From: Frankia sp. RB7
GTDB lineage: Bacteria; Pseudomonadota; Alphaproteobacteria; Rhizobiales; Xanthobacteraceae
DNA length: 64,000 nucleotides
Direction: 5' to 3'
Assembly: GCA_030403585.1 (NCBI GenBank)
Contig: JAUEPE010000020.1
Location: 1 to 64,000, forward strand
The translations under genes were made by a program, and so were the position numbers. The notes below the pieces were generated by a model, which searched no databases, had not been told where the DNA came from, and saw only the letters and a program-made list of their open reading frames with translations. Each line of letters begins with the position of its first letter. Positions within the stretch are counted from its first letter, which is position 1. Shown here piece after piece: positions 53,483 to 61,641 of the stretch.

Positions 53483-54106
53483 TCAATCCACACGTTTCAG
53501 CCCACCCTTGGTCTCGATGAACCCGATGATGCGGTCGAGCCCCTCGCTCTTCTTCAGATTGGTCATGACGAAGGGGCGCTCGCCGCGCATGCGCCTGGCA
53601 TCCGTGTCCATCTTCTCGAGGGAGGCACCGACATGGGGCGCGAGGTCGATCTTGTTGATGACCAGAAGGTCGGAGCGGGTGATGCCGGGGCCGCCCTTGG
53701 ACGGAATCTTGTCGCCGGCGGCAACGTCGATGACATAGATGGTGAGGTCGGCCAGCTCCGGCGAGAAGGTTGCCGCCAGATTGTCGCCGCCGGATTCGAT
53801 CAGCACGAGATCGAGCCCGGGGAATTTGGCGCGCATGTCCGCCACCGCGGCGAGATTCATCGACGCGTCCTCGCGGATCGCGGTGTGCGGGCAACCACCG
53901 GTCTCGACGCCGGCGATGCGGTCCGGGGTCAGCGAGCCCGAGCGCACGAGGAATTCCGCATCCCATTTGGTGTAGATGTCGTTGGTGATCGCGGCGATGT
54001 CATAGCGCTCGCGCATGCTCTTGCAGAGCAGGTCCATCAGCGCGGTCTTGCCCGATCCGACGGGGCCGCCAACGCCGACACGCAAGGGGCCGTGAGAAGT
54101 TGCCAT
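53483..54106 (-). CDS. ureG: Urease accessory GTPase UreG
   Basis: 207 residues. P-loop GVGGPVGSGKTALMDLL, the metal-binding region ETGGCPHTAIREDASMN (Cys-Pro-His) and NKIDLAPHVGA are all intact. UreG hydrolyses GTP to deliver nickel to the urease apoprotein with UreD, UreF and UreE. It is the last gene of the urea cluster, 38 bp after ureF. Confidence 0.96.
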   Translation of the reverse strand: MATSHGPLRVGVGGPVGSGKTALMDLLCKSMRERYDIAAITNDIYTKWDAEFLVRSGSLTPDRIAGVETGGCPHTAIREDASMNLAAVADMRAKFPGLDLVLIESGGDNLAATFSPELADLTIYVIDVAAGDKIPSKGGPGITRSDLLVINKIDLAPHVGASLEKMDTDARRMRGERPFVMTNLKKSEGLDRIIGFIETKGGLKRVD

Positions 54107-54144
54107 ATAGTTGCTCTCTCTTGATCAGTTGAAGGCCGTATCGC

Positions 54145-54873
54145 TCACGAGCGAAACAGTCGCGTATATTGTGTCTCGTGCCGCAGGCTGGCGAGATCAG
54201 CGCGGAAGGTCGCGCTGCCGAGGTCGTCCAGTGTCGCGTTCAGCGCCCGATTGGCGGTTGCGGCGACAGCGGCCTCCAATTTCACCAGCACGCGCTGGCT
54301 GTCGGTCTGGCCGAGCGGAATGAGCCGGCTTGCCGCCGAGATCCAATTCGAGACCAGCGCATGCAGGAAGGCGTGCAGCGTCGGCGCCAGCGACACACCG
54401 TGCAGCGCGGCGACAACGCCGACGGCGACGGGGTAGACCAGTGGCGTGCGGCATGCCGCGACCATGGCATCCAGGCCCTCGGCATTCCACGCCGCGCGGG
54501 AGATCTCGACGAAGGCGCGCCCCTGCGAGGTCGTCTCGAGCTGCCGTTCGCGCGACGGCACGAAGGCGGCAGCGAGCTCGGCGATATCATTCAAGGTGGT
54601 GTCTTCACCGGCCTCGGCAGCGCGATATGCGTGGACCAGAAACGTCGCATCGCAAAAGCCGGAGCCGTCGCCGAGCATGGCATCGAGCCAATCGGCCAGC
54701 GTCACGATGTCGGTGACGTCCCCCGCTTCGACCGCCCATTCGATGCCGCTGGAATAGGAGAACCCGCCGACGGGAAACGCCGGCGACAGCCACGTCATCA
54801 GCCGGTACAGCGCCGCCGCCTCGCGCCCCGCGAGGTCACCGGTACTGACAGGCTCATTTGTGGTTATGAGCAT
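54145..54873 (-). CDS. ureF: Urease accessory protein UreF
   Basis: 242 residues from the ATG at 54873. The frame remains open upstream through the His-tail codons of ureE, giving a Met/Thr/Ile-rich artefact that I reject. UreF features are LYRLMTWLSPAFPVGGFSYSSGIE near the start and a C-terminal HETQYTRLFRS. It forms the UreD-UreF-UreG complex on apo-urease. The start overlaps the ureE end by 20 bp. Confidence 0.95.
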   Translation of the reverse strand: MLITTNEPVSTGDLAGREAAALYRLMTWLSPAFPVGGFSYSSGIEWAVEAGDVTDIVTLADWLDAMLGDGSGFCDATFLVHAYRAAEAGEDTTLNDIAELAAAFVPSRERQLETTSQGRAFVEISRAAWNAEGLDAMVAACRTPLVYPVAVGVVAALHGVSLAPTLHAFLHALVSNWISAASRLIPLGQTDSQRVLVKLEAAVAATANRALNATLDDLGSATFRADLASLRHETQYTRLFRS

Positions 54874-55450
54874 GCTTGTGGCCGTGGTGATGGTCGGGAT
54901 GGTCGCAATGCTCATCGTGGTGATGGTGATCGTGCCCATGGTCATGCGCGGCATGATCGTGGGCATGATGATCATGGTGATCGTGATGCGCGTGATCGTC
55001 ATGCCCATGCACATGGCCAGCCTCGGCATAGGCCCCGCCTTCGGGATCGAACGGCGCTTCGATCTCGACCACCCGCGCGCCAAGCCCCTTCACCATGGCC
55101 TCGATGACGTGGTCGCGGCGAATACGCAAGGCTTTGGCCATGAGCTGTGTCGGCAGATGCCGGTTGCCGAGATGCCAGGCAACGCGGATGAGATGGTGCG
55201 GATCGTGGCCGCGGATCTCGAGCAGCGGCTCGGGTGCCGCGACCACTTCGACCAGCCTTCCGTCCTCCAGCACCAGCGCATCTCCGCCGCGCAGTGCGAC
55301 GGCATTCTCCAGGTCGAGCAGGAATTCGAGACCCCGCGTCCCCGTCATCGCCATGCGGCGGCGGTGCCGATCGTCGAAATCGAGCACGACCGTATCCGCC
55401 GGCGTTTCCGTGAAGCGGTGCTGTCCCTTAACCTGCGTCGCCCGGATCAT
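54854..55450 (-). CDS. ureE: Urease nickel metallochaperone UreE with long His-rich tail
   Basis: 198 residues. The N-terminal domain and the metal-binding domain (VAWHLGNRHLPTQ, with the conserved HLGNRH) are normal. The last 54 or so residues are about half histidine, with many aspartates, ending in Lys. This tail should store several nickel ions. It is followed by ureF (20-bp overlap) and preceded by a monooxygenase-like gene (6 bp). Confidence 0.96.
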   Translation of the reverse strand: MIRATQVKGQHRFTETPADTVVLDFDDRHRRRMAMTGTRGLEFLLDLENAVALRGGDALVLEDGRLVEVVAAPEPLLEIRGHDPHHLIRVAWHLGNRHLPTQLMAKALRIRRDHVIEAMVKGLGARVVEIEAPFDPEGGAYAEAGHVHGHDDHAHHDHHDHHAHDHAAHDHGHDHHHHDEHCDHPDHHHGHKHAHNHK

Positions 55451-55456
55451 GCGCTG

Positions 55457-55756
55457 TTACCTCGTCTCGACTTTCTCGGGCGTGATGACTTCGATCTTCG
55501 GCGGCGCCGTGAAGCATTTCACCGCGACCCGGCCGAACGTCTTCATGTGCTCCTGGCCGCGATGCGGCACGAGCGCCTCGGCATTCTCCCACTGCTCGAC
55601 GAACACCATCTTGGAGGGATCGGTGACGCTCTCATGCAGATCGTAGGCGATATTGCCGGGTTCCTTCCGCGTCTCCCTGATGCAGGCGGTGGCGGCTGCA
55701 ATGAATTCGGCACGCGTTTCGGGCTTGATGGTCAGAGTAGCAACGACGTAAATCAC
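55457..55756 (-). CDS. Antibiotic biosynthesis monooxygenase (ABM) domain protein, YgiN-like
   Basis: 99 residues, one ABM ferredoxin-like domain: VVATLTIKPETRAEFIAAA, CIRETRKEPGNIAYDLHES and FVEQWENAEAL are family motifs. ABM proteins oxidise quinols or act on haem and small aromatics without cofactor. It is embedded in the urease cluster, 142 bp after ureC and 6 bp before ureE, so it is probably co-transcribed. No link to urea metabolism is known to me. Confidence 0.85.
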   Translation of the reverse strand: MIYVVATLTIKPETRAEFIAAATACIRETRKEPGNIAYDLHESVTDPSKMVFVEQWENAEALVPHRGQEHMKTFGRVAVKCFTAPPKIEVITPEKVETR

Positions 55757-55898
55757 GAGAAATCCTCCCGGCTTTTCTTCTCAAGGTTAGATACCGGGCG
55801 GGACATTAGACCAGCCGGGATCGAACGCAAAACCGGAAAAGCCGCCCCCGGGGACACGCAGCGAGACATGCACCGGGGACATGCGTTGAGGCGCTATT

Positions 55899-57614
55899 TC
55901 AGTACATGAAATATCGCTGTGCCATCGGCAGCACCTCGGCGGGCGGGCAAGTGAGCAACTCGCCGTCGGCGCGCACCTCATAGGTTTCCGGATCGACCTC
56001 GATATTGGGCGTGGCGTCGTTATGGATCATGCTCTTCTTCGAGATCTTGCTGCGGGTGTTCTGGACTGCATAGAGCCTCTTCTCGATGCCGAGTTTTCGC
56101 GCCAGCCCACCGGTGATGGCTGCCTTTGAAGTAAACACCACCGAGGACGCCGTGCGCGCCTTGCCGAAGGCGCCGAACATCGGCTGGTAATGCACTGGCT
56201 GCGGCGTTGGAATCGAGGCGTTGGGATCGCCCATGGGAGCTGCGACGATCATACCGCCCTTGACGATGCAATCCGGCTTGACGCCGAAGAAGGCCGGCGA
56301 CCACAGCACGAGATCGGCAAGCTTGCCCTTCTCCACCGAGCCGATCAGCTTCGACACCCCGTGCGCGATCGCCGGATTGATCGTGTACTTGGCGATGTAG
56401 CGCTTGACGCGAAAATTGTCGTTGTCCTTGCCCTTGTCCTGCGGCAGCGACCCGCGCTGCTTCTTCATCTTGTCGGCGGTCTGCCAGGTCCGGATGATGA
56501 CCTCGCCGAGGCGGCCCATGGCCTGGGAGTCCGAGGACATCATCGAGAGCGCGCCGAGATCGTGCAGGATGTCTTCGGCCGCGATGGTCTCCTTGCGGAT
56601 GCGGCTTTCGGCGAACGCCAGATCTTCCGCGATCGAGGGATCGAGGTGGTGGCACACCATCAGCATGTCCAGATGCTCGTCGATGGTATTGCGCGTGAAT
56701 GGCCGCGTCGGATTGGTCGAGGACGGCAGCACATTCTTCAAGCCCGCGACCTTGATGATGTCAGGCGCGTGACCGCCGCCCGCACCTTCGGTGTGGAAGG
56801 CGTGGATGGTGCGGCCTTTGAACGCCTTGATCGTGTCCTCGACGAAGCCGGATTCGTTCAGTGTGTCGGAATGCAGCATCACCTGGACGTCGTAGTCGTC
56901 GGCAACCGACAGGCAGTTGTCGATCGCGGCCGGCGTGGTGCCCCAATCCTCGTGCAGCTTCAGCGCGCAGGCACCGCCCTTGATCATCTCGACCAGCGCG
57001 GCAGGGCGCGACGCGTTGCCCTTGCCGGAAATACCGAGATTGACCGGGAAAGCATCGAACGACTGGATCATTCGCCCCATGTGCCAGGGGCCGGGCGTGC
57101 AGGTGGTGGCGAAGGTTCCGTGCGAGGGACCGGTGCCGCCGCCCAGCATCGAGGTGACGCCGCTCATCAGCGCGTGCTCGATCTGCTGCGGGCAGATGAA
57201 ATGGATGTGGCTGTCGAAGCCGCCGGCGGTAAGGATTTTTCCCTCACCCGCGATCACATCGGTGCCGGGGCCGATGATGATGGTCACGCCCGGCTGGATG
57301 TCGGGATTGCCGGCCTTTCCGATGGCCGAAATCATCCCCTCCTTGATCGCGACGTCGGCTTTCACGATGCCCCAATGGTCGACGATCAGCGCATTGGTGA
57401 TGACGGTATCGGCCGCACCCTGCTTGTTGGTGACCTGCGACTGCCCCATGCCATCGCGGATCACCTTGCCGCCACCGAACTTCACCTCCTCGCCGTAAGT
57501 GGTGAAATCCTTCTCGACCTCGATGATGAGATCGGTGTCAGCCAGCCGCACCTTGTCACCGGTGGTCGGGCCGAACATGTCGGCATAGACGGAACGTTTG
57601 ATTTTGACGGACAT
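55899..57614 (-). CDS. ureC: Urease alpha subunit
   Basis: 571 residues, the normal length. It hydrolyses urea at a di-nickel centre. The carbamylated Lys is in ALKLHEDWG, with nickel ligands in SHIHFICP, VMLHSDTLNE and IHAFHTEGAGGGHAPD. The active-site flap CHHLD region (MVCHHLDPSI) is intact. GTTPAAIDNCL and SMMSSDSQAMGR are further signatures. It lies 35 bp after an exported-protein gene. Confidence 0.97.
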   Translation of the reverse strand: MSVKIKRSVYADMFGPTTGDKVRLADTDLIIEVEKDFTTYGEEVKFGGGKVIRDGMGQSQVTNKQGAADTVITNALIVDHWGIVKADVAIKEGMISAIGKAGNPDIQPGVTIIIGPGTDVIAGEGKILTAGGFDSHIHFICPQQIEHALMSGVTSMLGGGTGPSHGTFATTCTPGPWHMGRMIQSFDAFPVNLGISGKGNASRPAALVEMIKGGACALKLHEDWGTTPAAIDNCLSVADDYDVQVMLHSDTLNESGFVEDTIKAFKGRTIHAFHTEGAGGGHAPDIIKVAGLKNVLPSSTNPTRPFTRNTIDEHLDMLMVCHHLDPSIAEDLAFAESRIRKETIAAEDILHDLGALSMMSSDSQAMGRLGEVIIRTWQTADKMKKQRGSLPQDKGKDNDNFRVKRYIAKYTINPAIAHGVSKLIGSVEKGKLADLVLWSPAFFGVKPDCIVKGGMIVAAPMGDPNASIPTPQPVHYQPMFGAFGKARTASSVVFTSKAAITGGLARKLGIEKRLYAVQNTRSKISKKSMIHNDATPNIEVDPETYEVRADGELLTCPPAEVLPMAQRYFMY

Positions 57615-57649
57615 CGCTAAACCCCCATAATTCCTAGGTCACGCTCATT

Positions 57650-58174
57650 TCACCGAGCCGCACAAAGGTCGAGAAACTTGCTGACATTGTCGAGGCCGAC
57701 CTGGAATTCCTCATGCGCCTGAGCCTTTCCGAATTTGAAGTCGATAATGCCCTCTCGCCTGAAGCGTTCGAACATGTTGTGACTGGACTGAAGGGCGAAC
57801 CTGTAGCGCCATCCGTCCATGAAAGAGTAGGACAGGTCGATCGTTGTGGTCTCGGGATTCGTATCCGGCGTCACGCTGATCCATGGCGCCTGATCGCTCC
57901 GAATCATCTCGGCCATCGCCGCGCGAATATTTTCCTTGGCATCACCTTCGATCGTGATGAGACCCGACCTTTGCTTGCAGTGTAGGAAGGGCAGGCCAAA
58001 CGCGTCACCTGGCTCGTCGGAATCGGCGATCGCGAGAAGTGCATCCGTTCCCTGGTCGAACAATCGCCAGCGCATATCGACCGCGTGTGCCTCTGCCGAA
58101 CCAGATGAGAAACCTAGGCATACTAAGAGAGCACAGATCTTTGTTAGCTCCGGAATCTGGCCACGCGCGCTCAC
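57650..58174 (-). CDS. Exported protein of unknown function in the urease cluster
   Basis: 174 residues from GTG 58174, chosen because it overlaps the preceding HD gene stop by 4 bp (GTGA) and gives a good signal peptide ending at Ala-Glu-Ala (about residue 28). Upstream in-frame codons code an implausible leader. The mature part has two cysteines, Phe-Leu-His-Cys and a C-terminal Asp-Leu-Cys-Ala, and an aromatic segment YSFMDGWRYRFALQSSH. I do not recognise the family. Location between ureB and ureC suggests a periplasmic role linked to urea use, but this is only positional. Confidence 0.7.
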   Translation of the reverse strand: MSARGQIPELTKICALLVCLGFSSGSAEAHAVDMRWRLFDQGTDALLAIADSDEPGDAFGLPFLHCKQRSGLITIEGDAKENIRAAMAEMIRSDQAPWISVTPDTNPETTTIDLSYSFMDGWRYRFALQSSHNMFERFRREGIIDFKFGKAQAHEEFQVGLDNVSKFLDLCAAR

Positions 58175-58719
58175 AGCGAGGCCCTCGCTTGTCGCACCAT
58201 ATTGTCGAATGTCGTGTCGAGCCAGACATTGCCGCCGCGGCAACCGGCCACCACCTGCTCGGCCCAGCCGGCGTAATCGGCAAGATCGTCGCGCTCTTCA
58301 GCGGTCGGACCGGAATGGATGCGCGCGCCGACATTGCTGATCTTGTCGGCGATCTTGATCAGCCTGGCGCTCGCCGATTTCTTCGGTGCATCGACCACCT
58401 GTCGCCGCCGCCGCTCGGCCTTCGGCAGGCTCATGTCGTCGGTACATTCAACGACGAGAGAGGCCACACGATCGGAGAATTTCTGCGCGAGCTCTTGTCG
58501 CGTCGTGTCGGTGTCCTCGATCACATCATGCAGCCAGCCGGCCGCGACCAGCTCGGCATCCCCACCATCTGTCGCGGTGGCGAGTAATTTCGCGACCTCG
58601 GCAAGGTGGTTGATATAGGGCTCATTCCCCCGCCCCTTGCGCGCCATACCGCTATGCTGGCGCGCGGCCAGCTCAGCAGCTTCCGAGATGAGGCGGACGG
58701 CGGGCAGCATCGCGGTCAC
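58171..58719 (-). CDS. HD-domain hydrolase, MESH1-like small alarmone hydrolase
   Basis: About 182 residues; GTG 58719 follows GGGAG closely and ATG 58710 is an alternative. The SpoT/MESH1-type HD motifs are complete: RKGRGNEPYINHLAEVAKLL (first metal His), GWLHDVIEDTDTT (HD and the catalytic Glu-Asp pair) and IKIADKISNV (last Asp). Length matches stand-alone alarmone hydrolases without a synthetase domain. It should hydrolyse (p)ppGpp or a related nucleotide (family inference). It is coupled to the next gene by 4 bp. Confidence 0.82.
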   Translation of the reverse strand: MTAMLPAVRLISEAAELAARQHSGMARKGRGNEPYINHLAEVAKLLATATDGGDAELVAAGWLHDVIEDTDTTRQELAQKFSDRVASLVVECTDDMSLPKAERRRRQVVDAPKKSASARLIKIADKISNVGARIHSGPTAEERDDLADYAGWAEQVVAGCRGGNVWLDTTFDNMVRQARASL

Positions 58720-58796
58720 AGCGCTCCCTGTTCGTACGCGTTGCAAATGCGCGTTGCACGAGATTGCCGCGTCTCTTCGGTCAGCGTCCGGGGCTT

Positions 58797-58872
58797 ACCC
58801 CTCTCCCCACCCCTCCCCCGCAAGGGGGGAGGGAGCCTGACCGGCGTGCTCACCTCACATTGCGTCACGGCT
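58797..58872 (+). repeat. Direct repeat, left copy flanking the DUF559 gene
   Basis: About 76 bp, some 90% identical to 59321-59396 and in the same orientation. It begins ACCCCTCTCC and contains a palindrome-like CCCTCCCCCGC-aa-GGGGGGAGGG core, then GGCGTGCTCACCTCACATT. Together the two copies bracket the DUF559 gene. Confidence 0.8.
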
Positions 58873-59320
58873 ACTTCTCGACGTCTTTTGCGTTAGTTAG
58901 GGACGCATCGATGGAAGGGTTCCCTCCCCCCTTGCGGGGGAGGGTTAGGGAGAGGGGTGCTCCGGGCTCCGCTGCCGCAAGAATGGAAAGAACAACGCCC
59001 TCGAGATTTTTCATCACGTCGTCATTGGTGAAACGCAGCACGCGATAACCGCGGGATGCGAACCATTGGTCGCGCCGCTCATCGTGGCGGATACGTTCTT
59101 CGAAGTCGTGGCTCTCGCCATCGAGTTCAACGATAAGCTTGTGGGAATGAGCGACAAAATCGGCGATGTAGTTGCCCATGGGGGTCTGACGGCGAAAGGC
59201 CAGGCCCGCGAGACGATCGGCCTTCAGGCAGCGCCACAGCAACGTCTCCGCGCGAGTCATCTCGCGCCTCAATCGTTTGGCGCGATGGCGCTGAATCTCG
59301 CTGACCTCGTCGTGTGGCAT
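58871..59320 (-). CDS. DUF559 endonuclease-like protein (Vsr/very-short-patch type fold)
   Basis: 149 residues from ATG 59320. The DUF559 domain has LRREMTRAETLLWRCLKADRL, FRRQTPMGNYIADFV (catalytic Asp region), a LIVELDGESH motif and FASRGYRVLRFTNDDVMKN. These are the PD-(D/E)XK-type core residues. The C-terminal segment AAEPGAPLSLTLPRKGGGN is encoded by a copy of the flanking repeat, and the ribosome site GGGGAGAGGGG before the ATG is also repeat sequence. It is inserted between ureB and the HD gene. It is probably a mobile nuclease cassette. Confidence 0.82.
   Translation of the reverse strand: MPHDEVSEIQRHRAKRLRREMTRAETLLWRCLKADRLAGLAFRRQTPMGNYIADFVAHSHKLIVELDGESHDFEERIRHDERRDQWFASRGYRVLRFTNDDVMKNLEGVVLSILAAAEPGAPLSLTLPRKGGGNPSIDASLTNAKDVEK
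58921..58958 (-). repeat. Inverted 38-bp core copy of the flanking repeat, inside the DUF559 gene
   Basis: It is the reverse complement of the first 38 bp of the repeat found at 58797 and 59321, with few mismatches. It encodes the C-terminal PLSLTLPRKGGGN part of the DUF559 protein. Confidence 0.75.
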
Positions 59321-59396
59321 ACCCCTCTCCCCAACCCTCCCCCGCAAGGGGGGAGGGAGCCTGACTGGCGTGCTCACCTCACATTGAATCACAGCT
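59321..59396 (+). repeat. Direct repeat, right copy flanking the DUF559 gene
   Basis: It matches 58797-58872 in the same orientation. Its left end abuts the ATG of the DUF559 gene and supplies that gene's Shine-Dalgarno sequence on the minus strand. Its right end runs into the last codons of ureB (stop at 59389). Confidence 0.8.
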
Positions 59397-59694
59397 TCCC
59401 CATAACCTCGCCGCGGAAGCCGTAGATCGTCTTCTTCCCCGCCACGGCGACGAGCTGGATGTCACGGGTCTGGCCGGGTTCGAAGCGGACGGCGGTGCCT
59501 GCGGCGATGTCGAGGCGCATGCCGCGCGACTTCTTGCGGTCGAACTTCAGCGCCGGGTTGGTTTCGAAGAAATGGTAGTGCGAGCCGACCTGGATCGGGC
59601 GGTCGCCGGTGTTGGCCACCGTCAGCGTCACGGTCTTGCGGCCGGCATTGAGCTCAATCTCGCCGTCCTGGATGAAGAGTTCGCCGGGGATCAT
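59389..59694 (-). CDS. ureB: Urease beta subunit
   Basis: 101 residues, the normal length. MIPGELFIQDGEIELNAGR, TGDRPIQVGSHYHFFETN and FEPGQTRDIQLV are UreB signatures. The last few codons (59389-59396) overlap the end of the repeat copy next to the DUF559 gene, but the C-terminus GEVMGKL still looks normal. It forms the urease heterotrimer with UreA and UreC. Confidence 0.96.
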   Translation of the reverse strand: MIPGELFIQDGEIELNAGRKTVTLTVANTGDRPIQVGSHYHFFETNPALKFDRKKSRGMRLDIAAGTAVRFEPGQTRDIQLVAVAGKKTIYGFRGEVMGKL

Positions 59695-59703
59695 GTCGCG
59701 CTC

Positions 59704-60006
59704 CTATCGGATAGGTTCGTGCACGGTGACGAGCTTGGTGCCGTCAGGGAACGTCGCCTCGACCTGGATGTCGTGGATCATCTCGGGGATGCCAGGCATC
59801 ACCTGGTCGCGGGTCAGCACCTGCGCGCCGGATTGCATTAGTTCGGCGACGGTGCGGCCGTCGCGCGCACCCTCGAGGATGAAATCGGAGATGATCGCGA
59901 TCGCCTCGGGATGATTAAGCTTGACGCCGCGGTCGAGCCTGCGGCGCGCCACGATCGCCGCCATCGAAATCAGAAGCTTGTCCTTTTCGCGGGGAGACAG
60001 GTTCAT
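59704..60006 (-). CDS. ureA: Urease gamma subunit
   Basis: 100 residues. MNLSPREKDKLLISMAAIVA, GVKLNHPEAIAIISDFILEGARDG in outline and VEATFPDGTKLVTVHEPI are the UreA blocks. It starts 40 bp after ureD and precedes ureB by 9 bp. Confidence 0.97.
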   Translation of the reverse strand: MNLSPREKDKLLISMAAIVARRRLDRGVKLNHPEAIAIISDFILEGARDGRTVAELMQSGAQVLTRDQVMPGIPEMIHDIQVEATFPDGTKLVTVHEPIR

Positions 60007-60046
60007 GCGAAATCTCTTCCGTTCAACACTTCAATTCAGCCGGCCG

Positions 60047-60889
60047 TCAATTCAACCAGAGTCGCGGCAAGGCCGCACCGGTGCGCGCCAACACGGCCAT
60101 CATGTCGGCGCGCAAACGCGCCGCATCTTGGGCACAGAACCGCGCCATTGCAAATCCATTCCAGGCCGATATCCCGACCTCGCCGGCGAAAGATTCCGAT
60201 GCCTCGCGGAGGCGATCGACCAGTGCCTCGTCGCCGGGCACGATCAGGGCTGTGCCGATCGCAGCACCCGCCTTGGCGACCGCCGAGCGCGCGAGCTTGG
60301 CGCCGATATTGCCATCGAGCCGGACAGTCTCCGCAAAGACCAGCCTGCCGCCGCGGCGCAACCGCCAGCGGTCGACGAATTCGCCCTGCTCCACGCGCTC
60401 CCCCATCGCGGTCCGGCCGAATACGACAATTTCACACAGCAGCAGCGAGGCGGCATCATCGAGTTCGATGTCGAAGCGGCGATGAACCCGGGCGCGATCG
60501 AACAGGATCGTCTCCTGGGGTAGCCAGCCGAGATGCGCACCAGCGGCGACCCTCAAGGAGATATTGAGCTGCGCTGCCGCCCCCGGCGCGCGATAGACCT
60601 TTTCCGCCGCCGCCGTGGTCAGCGTCAAACGCGCGGCGTCGGCGGCCGAGATCTCGATGTCGAAGCGATCGCCGCCGGCGACGCCGCCGGCCGTGTTGAC
60701 GAACACGCCGGACAGGCCATCGTCTTCCGGCGAGGGGAAGCGCACGCGGAGCGAGCCGGATTCATGCAAAACACCGCGCCGCGTCACGCCGTCGCGGGCG
60801 TGCACGTCGAAGCGCACAGCGCCGCGGGCACGATTGGCTTCGAACACCGAAGATGTCGCCAAAGATGTCATCAAGGCGTCGCTGCGCAT
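60047..60889 (-). CDS. ureD: Urease accessory protein UreD
   Basis: 280 residues. VNTAGGVAGGDRFDIEISA, TTAAAEKVYRAPG, HLGWLPQETILFDRARVHR and EIVVFGRTAMGE are UreD motifs. It is the scaffold for the nickel-insertion complex. It follows urtE by 53 bp, so urea uptake and urease genes appear to be one transcript. Confidence 0.95.
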   Translation of the reverse strand: MRSDALMTSLATSSVFEANRARGAVRFDVHARDGVTRRGVLHESGSLRVRFPSPEDDGLSGVFVNTAGGVAGGDRFDIEISAADAARLTLTTAAAEKVYRAPGAAAQLNISLRVAAGAHLGWLPQETILFDRARVHRRFDIELDDAASLLLCEIVVFGRTAMGERVEQGEFVDRWRLRRGGRLVFAETVRLDGNIGAKLARSAVAKAGAAIGTALIVPGDEALVDRLREASESFAGEVGISAWNGFAMARFCAQDAARLRADMMAVLARTGAALPRLWLN

Positions 60890-60942
60890 CCGTCTCCCCC
60901 AGCCGGCCGCGGCAGGATTTTACGAGCCTACAATTTCCCGGC

Positions 60943-61638
60943 TTACAGCGCCATCTGGCGGCTGATCTCGCTGGCGTCGAGATTGGAGCGGTCGCAGGTG
61001 AACTTGACAGCGCCGCGATCCATCACCGCAAAGCTGTCGCCGAGCTCGCAGGCAAAGTCGAGATATTGTTCGACCAGCACGATGGCGATGTTGCCGAGGT
61101 TGCGCAAGTAAGAGATGGCCCGGCCGATGTCCTTGATGATCGAGGGCTGGATGCCCTCGGTCGGCTCGTCGAGCAGCAACAGTTTCGGCCGCATCACCAG
61201 CGCACGTCCGATCGCGAGCTGTTGCTGCTGGCCGCCGGAGAGATCGCCGCCGCGCCGGCCGAGCATGGACTCCAGTACCGGAAACAACGAGAACACGTCG
61301 TCCGGGATATGCTTGTCCTCGCGCTTGAGCGGGCCGAAGCCGGTCTTGAGGTTTTCCTCGACCGTCAGAAGCGGAAAGATCTCACGGCCCTGCGGCACGA
61401 AGCCGATGCCCTTGCGCGCCCGCTCATAGGGCTTGAGGCTCGTGATGTCGCTGCCGTCGAACACGATCGCACCCGAGGAAATCGGATATTGCCCGACCAT
61501 GGCGCGGAGCAGCGATGTCTTGCCGACGCCGTTACGCCCGAGCACGCAGGTGACCTTGCCAGGCTCGGCCGCGATCGAGACGCCACGTAGCGCCTGCGCC
61601 GCGCCGTAGAACAGGTTGATGTCCTTGACCTCAAGCAT
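60943..61638 (-). CDS. urtE: Urea ABC transporter ATP-binding subunit UrtE
   Basis: 231 residues. Walker A LGRNGVGKTSLL, signature LSGGQQQQLAIGRALV and Walker B LLLDEPTEGIQPSII are intact. The YGAAQALRGVSI start and short length fit the LivF-like UrtE. It works with UrtD on the UrtB/UrtC permease. It starts 3 bp after urtD. Confidence 0.95.
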   Translation of the reverse strand: MLEVKDINLFYGAAQALRGVSIAAEPGKVTCVLGRNGVGKTSLLRAMVGQYPISSGAIVFDGSDITSLKPYERARKGIGFVPQGREIFPLLTVEENLKTGFGPLKREDKHIPDDVFSLFPVLESMLGRRGGDLSGGQQQQLAIGRALVMRPKLLLLDEPTEGIQPSIIKDIGRAISYLRNLGNIAIVLVEQYLDFACELGDSFAVMDRGAVKFTCDRSNLDASEISRQMAL

Positions 61639-61641
61639 TGC

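Noticed and set aside
54874..55083. N-terminal extension of ureF rich in Met, Thr and Ile
   Set aside because: It is the His-tail codons of ureE read in another frame; UreF family members begin near the ATG at 54873.
58797..59396. CRISPR-like interpretation of the repeated CCCTCCCCC blocks
   Set aside because: There are only two direct copies and one inverted core, unequal spacing, a gene between them and no cas genes.
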